A stretch of DNA of 30,671 nt from JACCQS01 sp050999295. GTDB lineage: Bacteria; Actinomycetota; Actinomycetes; Mycobacteriales; Geodermatophilaceae. The position numbers were made by a program, and so were the translations under genes. Shown in pieces: positions 8,355 through 14,897 of the stretch. The notes below the pieces were generated by a model, which had not been told where the DNA came from, made no database searches, and saw only the letters and a list, made by a program, of their open reading frames with translations. How positions within the stretch are numbered: position 1 is the stretch's first letter; each line of letters opens with the position of its first letter. Location of the stretch: NCBI GenBank assembly GCA_050999295.1, contig JBPCPI010000134.1, forward strand, positions 1 through 30,671, written 5' to 3'.

Positions 8355-8496
8355 TTGTCCACAGGATGTGGACAGGCCGTCGAGCAGAGACCCGGCGCCG
8401 TCGGCCCAATGACCCGTCAGGCACGCACAGGGCATCCCCGCGGCTTCCACAGCGACACTCCCAGACGTCCCCAAGATATCCACAGCGCTATCCACA
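8355..8496. promoter_or_regulatory. Cluster of four DnaA-box-like 9-mers
   Basis: TTGTCCACA (8355-8363, +) equals the actinobacterial DnaA box. TGTGGACAG (8367-8375) is CTGTCCACA on the minus strand, and ATATCCACA (8476-8484, +) and CTATCCACA (8488-8496, +) are close variants. The first two also form the perfect inverted repeat TGTCCACA-GGA-TGTGGACA. The 403-bp gap holding them (8256-8658) lies between convergent genes and contains no convincing coding sequence. No dnaA or dnaN gene is near, so a DnaA-titrating or regulatory site is more likely than an origin. Confidence 0.45.
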
Positions 8497-8557
8497 ACCG
8501 GTGGGTAACGCGCATTGACCCACCGGGGCACCTGCTTCTACCGTCGCTGACACGAAG

Positions 8558-8629
8558 CCCCCGGCTTCGACCTCGATGGGAACGTTCGCAAGGGGAAGGC
8601 GAGTCTTCCCGGAGGGGTCGAGCCGGGGG
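8558..8629. terminator. Long inverted repeat between convergent genes
   Basis: Arms CCCCCGGCTTCGACC (8558-8572) and GGTCGAGCCGGGGG (8616-8629) pair over 14 bp with one bulged base. A nested GGGAAG...CTTCCC hairpin lies between them. It sits 30 bp past the crotonase stop on the minus strand. It may be a terminator acting on one or both strands, or a structured RNA. No T tract is present. Confidence 0.4.
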
Positions 8630-8658
8630 ATTCTCTCCCTTGCGGTGCCGGGCGCGGG

Positions 8659-9489
8659 TCAGCGACCGGTGAAGACCGGATTCCGTCGTTCCTTGGCAGC
8701 GGCGATCCCTTCGGCGAGGTCCGCAGTGCCCATGGTGAGGGGCTGCGCGATCGCCTCCCAGTTCAGTGCGGCCTCGAAACTGGCCTGGCCTCCGTTGGCC
8801 AGCGCCTGCCGGGTGAGCCTGGTGGCGATCGGCGCCCGAGTAGCGATCGTGGCCGCGATGTTCAGGACCTCCGCGCGCAGGCTGTCGGCCGGAAATAGCT
8901 GGTTGACCAGGCCAACTGCCAAGGCATCCGAACCGCGCAGAACCCGCCCGGTCAGTAACATCTCCCGCGCTACGGACAGGCCGACGACCTCGGGCAACAG
9001 GAACGTCGAGGCCATTCCAGGGTGGATGCCCAGTGCGGTGAAGGGCATCGAGAGGCCCGCTTCCGGTGTGGCGTAACGCAAGTCGCAGGCCAATGCCATG
9101 GCCAGCCCAGCTCCCACGGCCGGGCCGTTGAGTGCGGCGATGGACGGAACGTCAAGGGTGCGGATACCGAGCCAGGCTCGATAGAAGTCCAGCATGCGGG
9201 TACGCAGCCGATCCGCCGTCATCGTGCCGGACTCCTCGAGCCAGGTGAGTTCACCGCCGGCGCAGAAGGCCTTCCCCTCGCCGGTCACGACGACCACCCG
9301 CAGGTCACGGTCGGTCCGCAGCTGGGCGATCGCCTCGCGCCACGCCTGGGTGAGCTCGTTGGTCATGGCATTGCGGCGGTCGGGCAGGTTCAGCCGGACA
9401 AGGACGACTCCGTGGTCGAACCGGTCGATCGCCAGGACCCCGTCGGTTGCCTCACCTGCGCCGGAGTTATCGAACTGATCGTCGGACAT
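8659..9489 (-). CDS. Enoyl-CoA hydratase/isomerase (crotonase) family protein
   Basis: 276 residues with a typical crotonase core: 'VRLNLPDRRNAM' strand, oxyanion-hole segment 'GKAFCAGGELTWLE' and the second one 'ALNGPAVGAGLAMALACDLRYA', then ALGIHPGMASTFLLPEVVG and a C-terminal VFTGR trimer-type end. Crotonase-fold enzymes act on acyl-CoA thioesters. Neither classic hydratase glutamate (E144/E164 of the rat enzyme) is obvious, because the relevant loop reads GLSMPFTALGIHPGMASTF. Hydration activity is therefore doubtful and an isomerase or other reaction is possible. A GGAGG lies just upstream of the ATG. It is divergent from the zinc-ribbon gene. The region between holds an inverted repeat CTCAGCGC...GCGCTGAG. 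Confidence 0.9.
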   Translation of the reverse strand: MSDDQFDNSGAGEATDGVLAIDRFDHGVVLVRLNLPDRRNAMTNELTQAWREAIAQLRTDRDLRVVVVTGEGKAFCAGGELTWLEESGTMTADRLRTRMLDFYRAWLGIRTLDVPSIAALNGPAVGAGLAMALACDLRYATPEAGLSMPFTALGIHPGMASTFLLPEVVGLSVAREMLLTGRVLRGSDALAVGLVNQLFPADSLRAEVLNIAATIATRAPIATRLTRQALANGGQASFEAALNWEAIAQPLTMGTADLAEGIAAAKERRNPVFTGR

Positions 9490-9647
9490 GCGACCTCCGT
9501 CGTGACCCTCTCAGCGCGACGCGCCGCGGCGCTGAGCGTGCGCCGAAGCGATCGCGCACACTGCGGCGAGTACCGTAACCCGCGACAGCGTGCCCGCGCT
9601 CGCACACCGCGGCGGGGGTACGGGACTGCCAACAGCAGGGAGGAACC

Positions 9648-9800
9648 GTGGCCGAGACCTATAACGGCTACTGCGTGAAGTGCAAGGAGAAGCGTGACTT
9701 CGACGGCGAAGTGGCCGTCAGCGAGTCGGGCCGGCGGATGGCCAAGGGCATCTGTCCGGTGTGTGGCACGAAGATGAACCGCATTCTCGGAAAGGCCTGA
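9648..9800 (+). CDS. Small DUF5679-type zinc-ribbon protein
   Basis: A 50-residue protein starting at a GTG with AGGGAGGA 4 nt upstream. It reads VAETYNGYCVKCKEKRDFDG at the N-terminus and has a second CPVCGTKMNRILGKA knuckle, so two CxxC pairs can bind one zinc. This matches the short DUF5679 actinobacterial proteins, whose function is unknown. Codon choice and the strong ribosome-binding site support expression. It is followed by a hairpin and then by the E1-like gene in the same direction. Confidence 0.85.
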   Translation: MAETYNGYCVKCKEKRDFDGEVAVSESGRRMAKGICPVCGTKMNRILGKA

Positions 9801-9825
9801 CCGACCCAGTCCAACTGAGACGCCC

Positions 9826-9874
9826 AGCGACGGCGGCCCCTGTTCGACCCGGTCGAGTAGCGGTCGCCGTCGCT
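9826..9874 (+). terminator. Hairpin after zinc-ribbon gene
   Basis: AGCGACGGCG (9826-9835) and CGCCGTCGCT (9865-9874) form a perfect 10-bp stem with a 29-nt loop, 25 bp past the stop codon. No T run follows, so termination is only probable. Confidence 0.4.
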
Positions 9875-9956
9875 ACGTCGTCGCGCTGATTAACCCCGCT
9901 CCGGTCCCTGTGGATGGGGAGCGCGCGCCCGGCCCCGGCTTTGCCAGGCTGCCACC

Positions 9957-11036
9957 GTGGCCGCCCGATCCCGACCCACCCTCAAACCCTGGCTGCCCAC
10001 GCTCTGGCGCGGCCCAGACACCCTCCAGATCGGCGTGGACCCCACTGTGGGGGTGCTGGTCTCCGGGTTGGACGCGCAGACCGCGACCTGGTTGACCGGC
10101 CTGAACGGCAGCCGCAGCGAAGCCCAGGTCCTCGCCGAGGCGGCTGCTATCGGACTCGACCTCGCCACCGCAGTGCGAATCCTGTCCGGTCTCCGTCGGG
10201 CTGGCGTGTTGCTGCCGGCTCCGATCGGCCCGGAAAACCTGGCCGATTGCGGGCCGCTGCTCCCGGAGTTGATCGATCTGACGGCGGGTAGGCCGTCTCC
10301 GGGCGAGGGTAGAGTTGCTCTGACCGCCCGGAGTCGGCGGCACGTCGTCATCGACGGCGCCAATCGGATCGGCGTACCGCTGGGCGCCCTGCTCTCGGCG
10401 AGTGGTATCGGACGGTTGAGCTTCCTCGACACCGAGCCCGTTCGGCGTTGTGACGTCGCCGTGGGTGGTCTGCGCCTCGAGGACGAAGGGGAACCGCGGA
10501 TTCTGGCCGCCCAGCAGGCTCTCCGGCGGAACTCGCCGATGGCGCAGGCACCGGAGGCACTCGGGCTGAACGCGCCGGCGGAGGCCGACCTGGTGGTCTT
10601 GTGCCGGCCATGGACTGCGCACGATCCGTTGCAGGCACATGGGCTGACCGATCGGAGCGCCCACCTGGCCGTTGCCGTACGGGAGGGAACTGTCGTGATC
10701 GGCCCGCTCGTGCTACCTGGCCGTACCAGCTGCCTGCACTGCGCGGAGTTGCACCGGGCCGATCGCGATCCGCGCTGGCCGGCGGTAGCCGCTCAGCTGG
10801 TGGCCGGCTCGAACCAGGCGATGCACGAGCCGACCAGCGTGCTCGCCACCCTGGCCGCCTCCCTCGCCGCAGGGCAGGTTCTGGAGCATCTCGACGGTGC
10901 GCGGCTGCCCGAGGTCATCGAGGCCACGCTCGAGCTGTGCCCGCCGGACTGGGAGTTGCACCGGCGCAGCTGGCCGCCGCACGCGGACTGTGGCTGCACC
11001 GACGCGGCCGAGGATCGGGCCCGCTCCGCCAGCTGA
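9957..11036 (+). CDS. E1-like (ThiF/TOMM cyclodehydratase-type) protein
   Basis: 359 residues. Residues ~20-90 look like a winged-helix region of the kind that binds leader peptides in TOMM proteins. Residues ~128-160 form a Rossmann strand-loop (HVVIDGANRIGVPLGALLSA) resembling the nucleotide-binding part of ThiF/E1 enzymes but without a clean GxGxxG. C259-LH-C262 followed by 'ELHRADRDPRWP', and C345/C347 near the end, are the cysteine sites typical of bacteriocin cyclodehydratase-domain (TIGR03882-like) proteins. No YcaO enzyme or precursor peptide is visible within the window, so it is an orphan. The start is a GTG with a poor ribosome-binding site. The position between DUF2342 and ABC1 genes is that of Rv3196. 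Role unknown. Confidence 0.75.
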   Translation: MAARSRPTLKPWLPTLWRGPDTLQIGVDPTVGVLVSGLDAQTATWLTGLNGSRSEAQVLAEAAAIGLDLATAVRILSGLRRAGVLLPAPIGPENLADCGPLLPELIDLTAGRPSPGEGRVALTARSRRHVVIDGANRIGVPLGALLSASGIGRLSFLDTEPVRRCDVAVGGLRLEDEGEPRILAAQQALRRNSPMAQAPEALGLNAPAEADLVVLCRPWTAHDPLQAHGLTDRSAHLAVAVREGTVVIGPLVLPGRTSCLHCAELHRADRDPRWPAVAAQLVAGSNQAMHEPTSVLATLAASLAAGQVLEHLDGARLPEVIEATLELCPPDWELHRRSWPPHADCGCTDAAEDRARSAS

Positions 11037-11075
11037 TCCGCCGGGTGGGCTGATCCGGTTGTCCCGACGTGGACA

Positions 11076-12407
11076 ATGGAGCCGGTGAGCAACGACTCGG
11101 GACCGATCCCGCGCCGCAGCGCGTCCCGTACGGCTCGCCTTGCCTCCCTTCCGATCAATGCCGCTGGGCGCGCCACGCTCGGCTTGGGCAAACGGTTGTC
11201 CGGCCGGTCCGCGGAGGAGGTGACCCTCGAACTGCAGCAACAGACCGCCGACCAGATCTTCGCCGTCCTGGGCCAGCTCAAGGGCGGGGCGATGAAGTTC
11301 GGCCAGGCGATGTCGGTGTTCGAGGCCGCCTTCCCCGAGGAGGTGGCCGCGCCATACCGGGCAGCGCTGACCAAACTCCAGGAGGCCGCTCCCCCGATGC
11401 CGGTCAAGACCGTGCACGCCGTCCTCGCCCAGCAACTCGGCGGGCGCTGGCGGGAGCGCTTCCGGGACTTCGACGACAAGGCGGCGGCGGCGGCCAGCAT
11501 CGGCCAGGTCCATCGGGGCACCTGGCGGGACGGCCGCGAGGTCGCGGTCAAGGTCCAGTACCCAGGCGCCGGACCGGCACTGATGGCCGACTTGAACCAG
11601 CTGGCCCGCTTCGCTCGGCTGTTCGGCATGTTGGCTCCGGGCATGGACGTCAAACCGCTGATCACCGAGATCAAGGACCGGGTCTCGGAGGAACTCGACT
11701 ACGCGCTGGAGGCCAACAGCCAGCGCGCCTTCGCCGCGGCCTACGTCGGGGACACCGAGATCCATGTGCCCCGCGTGGTCGCCAGCGCGCCGAAGGTGAT
11801 CGTCTCGGAGTGGATCGACGGGATTCCGCTGTCCACGATCATCGAGAGCGGTACCGCCGAAGAGCGCAACTCTGCCGGCCTGCTGCTGGCCACCCTGCAC
11901 TTCTCCGGCCCGGAGCGGGCCCGGCTCCTGCACGCCGACCCACATCCGGGCAACTTCCGCCTGATGGCCGACGGGCGGCTCGGCGTCGTCGATTTCGGCG
12001 CCGTCGCCCGGCTGCCGGACGGCCATCCCGAGCCGATCGGACGGATGGCTCGGCTCGCCTTGGCCGGCAAGGCGCGGGCGGTTCTTGCCGAGTTGCGCAA
12101 GGAGGGGTTCGTACGGCCCAGCATCGTGGTGGACGCGCAGGCGACATTGGATTACCTGGGGCCGATCCTGGCACCGATCGCCAGCGACCACTTCAAGTTC
12201 AGCCGGGAGTGGATGCGACGGGAAGCTGCCCGGATCGGAGATCCACGATCGGCGGCGAACAAGCTGGCCCGTCAGCTCAACCTTCCGCCTGCTTATCTGA
12301 TGATCCATCGGGTGACGATCGGTTCTATCGGGGTCCTGTCCCAGCTCGGCTCCGAGGGCAACTTCCGGCAGATCCTGGAGCGTTGGATGCCCGGCTTCGC
12401 CGCCTGA
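11076..12407 (+). CDS. AarF/ABC1/UbiB family atypical kinase
   Basis: 443 residues. The family marks are all present: the KxGQ motif in LKGGAMKFGQAMSVFE, the alanine-rich nucleotide loop AAAASIGQVHRG, the VAVKVQYPG lysine strand, the catalytic-loop segment LLHADPHPGNF, and VVDFGAV for the metal-binding Asp. ABC1 proteins are ATP-binding kinase-like proteins; UbiB and ADCK members act in quinone metabolism. The target of the actinobacterial Rv3197-type protein is not known to me. An alternative start is the GTG at 11085 (VSNDSG). It begins 39 bp after the E1-like gene and is probably co-transcribed with it. Confidence 0.93.
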   Translation: MEPVSNDSGPIPRRSASRTARLASLPINAAGRATLGLGKRLSGRSAEEVTLELQQQTADQIFAVLGQLKGGAMKFGQAMSVFEAAFPEEVAAPYRAALTKLQEAAPPMPVKTVHAVLAQQLGGRWRERFRDFDDKAAAAASIGQVHRGTWRDGREVAVKVQYPGAGPALMADLNQLARFARLFGMLAPGMDVKPLITEIKDRVSEELDYALEANSQRAFAAAYVGDTEIHVPRVVASAPKVIVSEWIDGIPLSTIIESGTAEERNSAGLLLATLHFSGPERARLLHADPHPGNFRLMADGRLGVVDFGAVARLPDGHPEPIGRMARLALAGKARAVLAELRKEGFVRPSIVVDAQATLDYLGPILAPIASDHFKFSREWMRREAARIGDPRSAANKLARQLNLPPAYLMIHRVTIGSIGVLSQLGSEGNFRQILERWMPGFAA

Positions 12408-12451
12408 TCGACCGCCCTCTCGGGCCAGCGCTCGGGCAGATCAGTCGCCGA

Positions 12452-12919
12452 TCAGGTCCGGGTCCGTACGACGACCACCGTGCAGGGCGCGTGCCGTACG
12501 ACGTTCTCGGCGACCGAGCCGATGATCGCACCGGCGAAACCACCTCGACCACGGTTGCCCAGAACCACGAGTTCGGCGTTGGTGGCGGCAGCCAGGATCA
12601 CGTCGGTGGAGGCTTCGTGGATCACGTGGGTGTGGACCTGCACGCCCTCGGGCTCACAGCTCGACAGATGCCGGTGCAGTTGCTCCTGGACCCAGGTCCC
12701 GGCCTCCTCGAAGCTGGGTACACCGGCCGAGATCCCGCCCATGTCGCGGATCACTCCGGACAACACCCAAGCTCGCACGACGTGGACCACATGACCCCGC
12801 AGCCGGCCTTCCTGCACCGCCCAGCGCATGGCCTCGTGGGCCACGGATGAACCGTCATGCCCAACGACGATGCCTCCGGTGATCGGCGGGTCGAAGCTGA
12901 TGTCCTCGGTGCGGGCCAT
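12452..12919 (-). CDS. Universal stress protein (UspA family)
   Basis: 155 residues, single USP domain. The N-terminal strand GGIVVGHDGSSVAHEAMRWA contains the nucleotide-contacting Asp. The ATP-binding pattern G-x2-G-x9-G-S is visible in GNRGRGGFAGAIIGSVAENV, and the chain ends with HAPCTVVVVRT. It probably binds ATP and acts in dormancy or stress responses. AGGTGG lies upstream of the ATG. It is convergent with the ABC1 gene (44 bp apart) and divergent from the membrane operon with only 36 bp between starts. Confidence 0.95.
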   Translation of the reverse strand: MARTEDISFDPPITGGIVVGHDGSSVAHEAMRWAVQEGRLRGHVVHVVRAWVLSGVIRDMGGISAGVPSFEEAGTWVQEQLHRHLSSCEPEGVQVHTHVIHEASTDVILAAATNAELVVLGNRGRGGFAGAIIGSVAENVVRHAPCTVVVVRTRT

Positions 12920-12955
12920 CCGCTACCACCACCTTTGTTTTGGAATACTCACCCG

Positions 12956-13510
12956 GTGAGCAAACCACCGGAATATCCGCAAGGGCCACCTGGCCCGTTC
13001 AATCCGGGGCCGGGTTGGCCGGCTGGCGCAGGTCAGCCAGCCGGCGGATCTGGCGCGCCGGGCTACGGGTACCCACCCGGTGGCCACCAGCGTGCGGGTG
13101 GCGGACCCGGCTGGCCCGCAGCGCCGGGTGCTGCGCCGGCTGGGGCCATGCCCGGCGGATCCGGCACCGCTTTGATCGTGACGTTCCAGCTAGCGGCACC
13201 GCTGCTACTCGTGCTGGGATTGAGCCTTCCGGAGAACGACATCGTGGGCTGGTCCTCCTACCTCGCCTGGGCGATCTTCGCCGTGGCCGTGTCGGCGATC
13301 CCACTGCTCGCTCTGCCGATCGCGCGGTCCACCGGGTCGGACCAGCGGGCTTGGCCGATCATCGTGCTCGCGACAGCCGGCCTGGTCGCCTACTGGGTGA
13401 TCGTCGTGCTACCTGGAGTGACCAGCAACACCGGTTTCCTGCAGACGGCCGGGGTCGGATGCGGCTGCGCTGCGACCTGGCTGCTGTCCCAGCGTCACGC
13501 CCGCGGATGA
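12956..13510 (+). CDS. Proline/glycine-rich membrane protein of unknown function
   Basis: 184 residues from the GTG at 12956 (SKPPEYPQG...). The first ~65 residues are Pro/Gly-rich, as in many actinobacterial membrane proteins with cytoplasmic low-complexity tails. Four hydrophobic segments follow: TALIVTFQLAAPLLLVLGL, SSYLAWAIFAVAVSAIPLLA, AWPIIVLATAGLVAYWVIVV and a short one with 'VGCGCAATWLL'. No family recognised. The open frame extends upstream into the divergent USP gene, but low-complexity coding begins at this GTG. Its stop overlaps the next start as ATGA, so the two are translationally coupled. Confidence 0.75.
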   Translation: MSKPPEYPQGPPGPFNPGPGWPAGAGQPAGGSGAPGYGYPPGGHQRAGGGPGWPAAPGAAPAGAMPGGSGTALIVTFQLAAPLLLVLGLSLPENDIVGWSSYLAWAIFAVAVSAIPLLALPIARSTGSDQRAWPIIVLATAGLVAYWVIVVLPGVTSNTGFLQTAGVGCGCAATWLLSQRHARG

Positions 13511-14037
13511 CCACCCCTGCGCCGATGCCCGGTCCTGCCCCACGCACCTGGTGGCTCCTGGCCGGTCTGGCCGGCGTCGCATCTCTCGGACTGGGCTGGG
13601 ACTGGTACTACCACCCCTATCCCGGAACGGAGCTCTTCCTGATCCCGGGAAGTTCGGTCCTGCTCTCCGATGGGACGATCCAGTACACCCCGAGCACGTT
13701 CCTCTTCTTCCCCAGCATCGACTACGGCTCTGGTGTCCTCCCCGGCTACGCCAGTCATGCCAGATTGGTGCTCCCGGTCGCCGCGGTGCTGATGGTCGCG
13801 GCCGTACGGCGAGGCAGTCGGTCCTTGGCCCGAACCGGGCTCGCTGTCGCGCTCATCGCCCCTGTTCTTGCCGGCGGCCTGACGCAGGGTTCGGCGATCT
13901 TCCTGGGCGGGCTTGCGTGCGCAACCATGGCACTGCGGGCCACAGGTCTTGCCCCGGTCACCAGATGGAGTTGCGCGCCAACTGCGCGCGTCGTGCGGCA
14001 CGCTCGGCGCGACGCTGCCAGCGCTGGGCGGCGATAA
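13507..14037 (+). CDS. Small integral membrane protein of unknown function
   Basis: 176 residues starting at an ATG that overlaps the preceding stop by 4 bp. An N-terminal helix (WWLLAGLAGVASLGLGW), a ~60-residue presumably external loop rich in Tyr and Pro, then two or three helices (LVLPVAAVLMVAAV, TGLAVALIAPVLAGGL, AIFLGGLACATMAL). The tail is strongly basic (RWSCAPTARVVRHARRDAAS) and is encoded antisense to the small basic gene on the other strand: the last 80 bp of both genes overlap tail to tail. No family recognised. Confidence 0.7.
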   Translation: MTTPAPMPGPAPRTWWLLAGLAGVASLGLGWDWYYHPYPGTELFLIPGSSVLLSDGTIQYTPSTFLFFPSIDYGSGVLPGYASHARLVLPVAAVLMVAAVRRGSRSLARTGLAVALIAPVLAGGLTQGSAIFLGGLACATMALRATGLAPVTRWSCAPTARVVRHARRDAASAGRR

Positions 14038-14122
14038 GGCGGCGGGCCCGTGATCCGGCCCGCGCGTCGGCGCGCAGGTCACGGATGCGCGCTCGGGCCA
14101 CCTCGTTGGCGATGGTGTTCAT
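13958..14122 (-). CDS. Small basic protein downstream of whiB7
   Basis: 54 residues, MNTIANEVARARIRDLRADA at the start and ending ARNSIW. It is extremely Arg/Ala-rich and predicted to be one long helix. AAAGGAAG sits 7 nt upstream of the ATG, which supports translation. A longer frame starts at an ATG that overlaps the whiB7 stop (ATGA at 14181), adding MNSQDSPSSTRQRDQKGSVA, but the ribosome-binding site favours the shorter form. Same strand as whiB7 and probably in its transcript. It could bind nucleic acid or the ribosome, which is inference only. Overlaps the convergent membrane protein gene by 80 bp. Confidence 0.6.
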   Translation of the reverse strand: MNTIANEVARARIRDLRADARAGSRARRLIAAQRWQRRAERAARRAQLARNSIW

Positions 14123-14178
14123 CGCGACACTTCCTTTCTGGTCTCGTTGCCGGGTGCTGCTCGGGCTGTCCTGGGAGT

Positions 14179-14487
14179 TCATGCGGCGATCTCCTTGCGG
14201 GGACGGCCTCGTGGGCGCTTTCGGGCGATCACGACGCCTCGTTCGAAGATCTCGCCGCCCCACACTCCCCACGGCTCGGAGCGAGCCATGGCTCCACGTA
14301 GGCATGCCTGGCGGACGGGACAGGTGACACAGAAGTTCTTGGCGATCTCGAGTTCGGCCGGTGTGTCGGCGAACCACAGGTCGGGGTTCTGGACCCGGCA
14401 CGGCAGTTCGTCGTCGGCCAACGCGAGGTCGGCGACATCCAGGTTGATCGACCAGACGGCGTTGTCGGTCGTGGCGGCCCCGTTCAC
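14179..14487 (-). CDS. whiB7: WhiB7 iron-sulfur redox transcription factor
   Basis: 102 residues. The four [4Fe-4S] cysteines are C30, C53, C56 and C62 (the last three in FCVTCPVRQACL), followed by the GVWGG turn (74-78) and the C-terminal AT-hook RGRPRK (93-98), which distinguishes WhiB7/WblC from other WhiB proteins. WhiB7 binds the principal sigma factor and activates intrinsic antibiotic-resistance genes, and its own gene, when translation is inhibited. The GTG start has AAAAGGAGGGG just upstream. The ~370-nt leader with a small ORF and terminator indicates attenuation control. Position next to uvrD2 matches Rv3197A. Confidence 0.95.
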   Translation of the reverse strand: MNGAATTDNAVWSINLDVADLALADDELPCRVQNPDLWFADTPAELEIAKNFCVTCPVRQACLRGAMARSEPWGVWGGEIFERGVVIARKRPRGRPRKEIAA

Positions 14488-14558
14488 GGGGTCCCCTCCT
14501 TTTCTCGATGCGGAATGGTTATTCGAAGGGATGCAGCGGTGGGTGGCGGGTGGGTCGG

Positions 14559-14597
14559 AAACAGAAAGGCCGCGAATCCCGGGTGGGATTCGCGGCC
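14559..14597 (-). terminator. Intrinsic terminator in whiB7 leader (attenuator)
   Basis: On the minus strand a perfect 13-bp stem, GGCCGCGAATCCC with its complement and an ACCC loop, is followed directly by TTTCTGTTT. It lies 29 bp after the stop of the leader ORF and 72 bp before the whiB7 start. A second small hairpin (TTGATC-ACAC-GATCAA, 14614-14629) overlaps the leader ORF stop codon. This is the layout expected of a translation-sensing attenuator. Confidence 0.8.
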
Positions 14598-14625
14598 TCG
14601 AGGTGGACCTGCGTTGATCGTGTGA

Positions 14626-14808
14626 TCAATGCGGTTCTCGTCGAGGCGGAATACCGCCCTGGACCTGGGCAACCATGCTGAAGACAGAGTCGTCCCCTTC
14701 GGCGCCTTTGACGGACGCGAGCAGAGGCGCCCCGAGGTACCGAAGCCGGTTGGAGGCAAGCCAAGTCGTGCCGTCGGCCGTGCCGATTGCGTTGGTCTCA
14801 GTGATCAC
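14626..14808 (-). CDS. Leader ORF / small protein upstream of whiB7
   Basis: 60 codons from a GTG with a perfect AAGGAGG 7 nt upstream. The peptide begins MITETNAIGTADGTTWLASN and ends GGIPPRREPH. Codon use is mostly GC-ending, as in real genes. It sits between the probable promoter and the terminator in the whiB7 leader, so it is best read as the upstream ORF whose translation controls read-through. Its length and protein-like composition allow it to be a functional small protein as well. The last codons, with three Arg and two consecutive Pro nearby, could be a slow stretch. No homologous family recognised. Confidence 0.65.
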   Translation of the reverse strand: MITETNAIGTADGTTWLASNRLRYLGAPLLASVKGAEGDDSVFSMVAQVQGGIPPRREPH

Positions 14809-14863
14809 GTGGCTTCCTCCTTCCAGGCGAGCCGGACGCACGCCGGATGTACGCGCAGTCGCG

Positions 14864-14892
14864 AGAGTAGGCCCGGGCCTGACCGGCCGCAA
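14864..14892 (-). promoter_or_regulatory. Probable whiB7 promoter
   Basis: On the minus strand TTGCGG (14892-14887) and TACTCT (14869-14864) are 17 bp apart. An AT-rich stretch GGTAATTGGA touches the -35 element, the place where WhiB7 is known to bind through its AT-hook. It begins right after the uvrD2 stop. Only the sequence match supports it. Confidence 0.45.
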
Positions 14893-14897
14893 TCCAA

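Noticed and set aside
8355..8496. Chromosomal origin of replication
   Set aside because: DnaA-like boxes are few, there is no extended AT-rich unwinding region, and no dnaA, dnaN or parAB genes lie nearby.
8256..8531. 91-codon minus-strand ORF in the convergent gap
   Set aside because: No ribosome-binding site or family pattern; the sequence is explained by palindromes and DnaA-like boxes.
14484..14759. 91-codon minus-strand ORF running through the whiB7 leader terminator
   Set aside because: It has no ribosome-binding site, crosses the terminator and overlaps the better-supported leader ORF in another frame.
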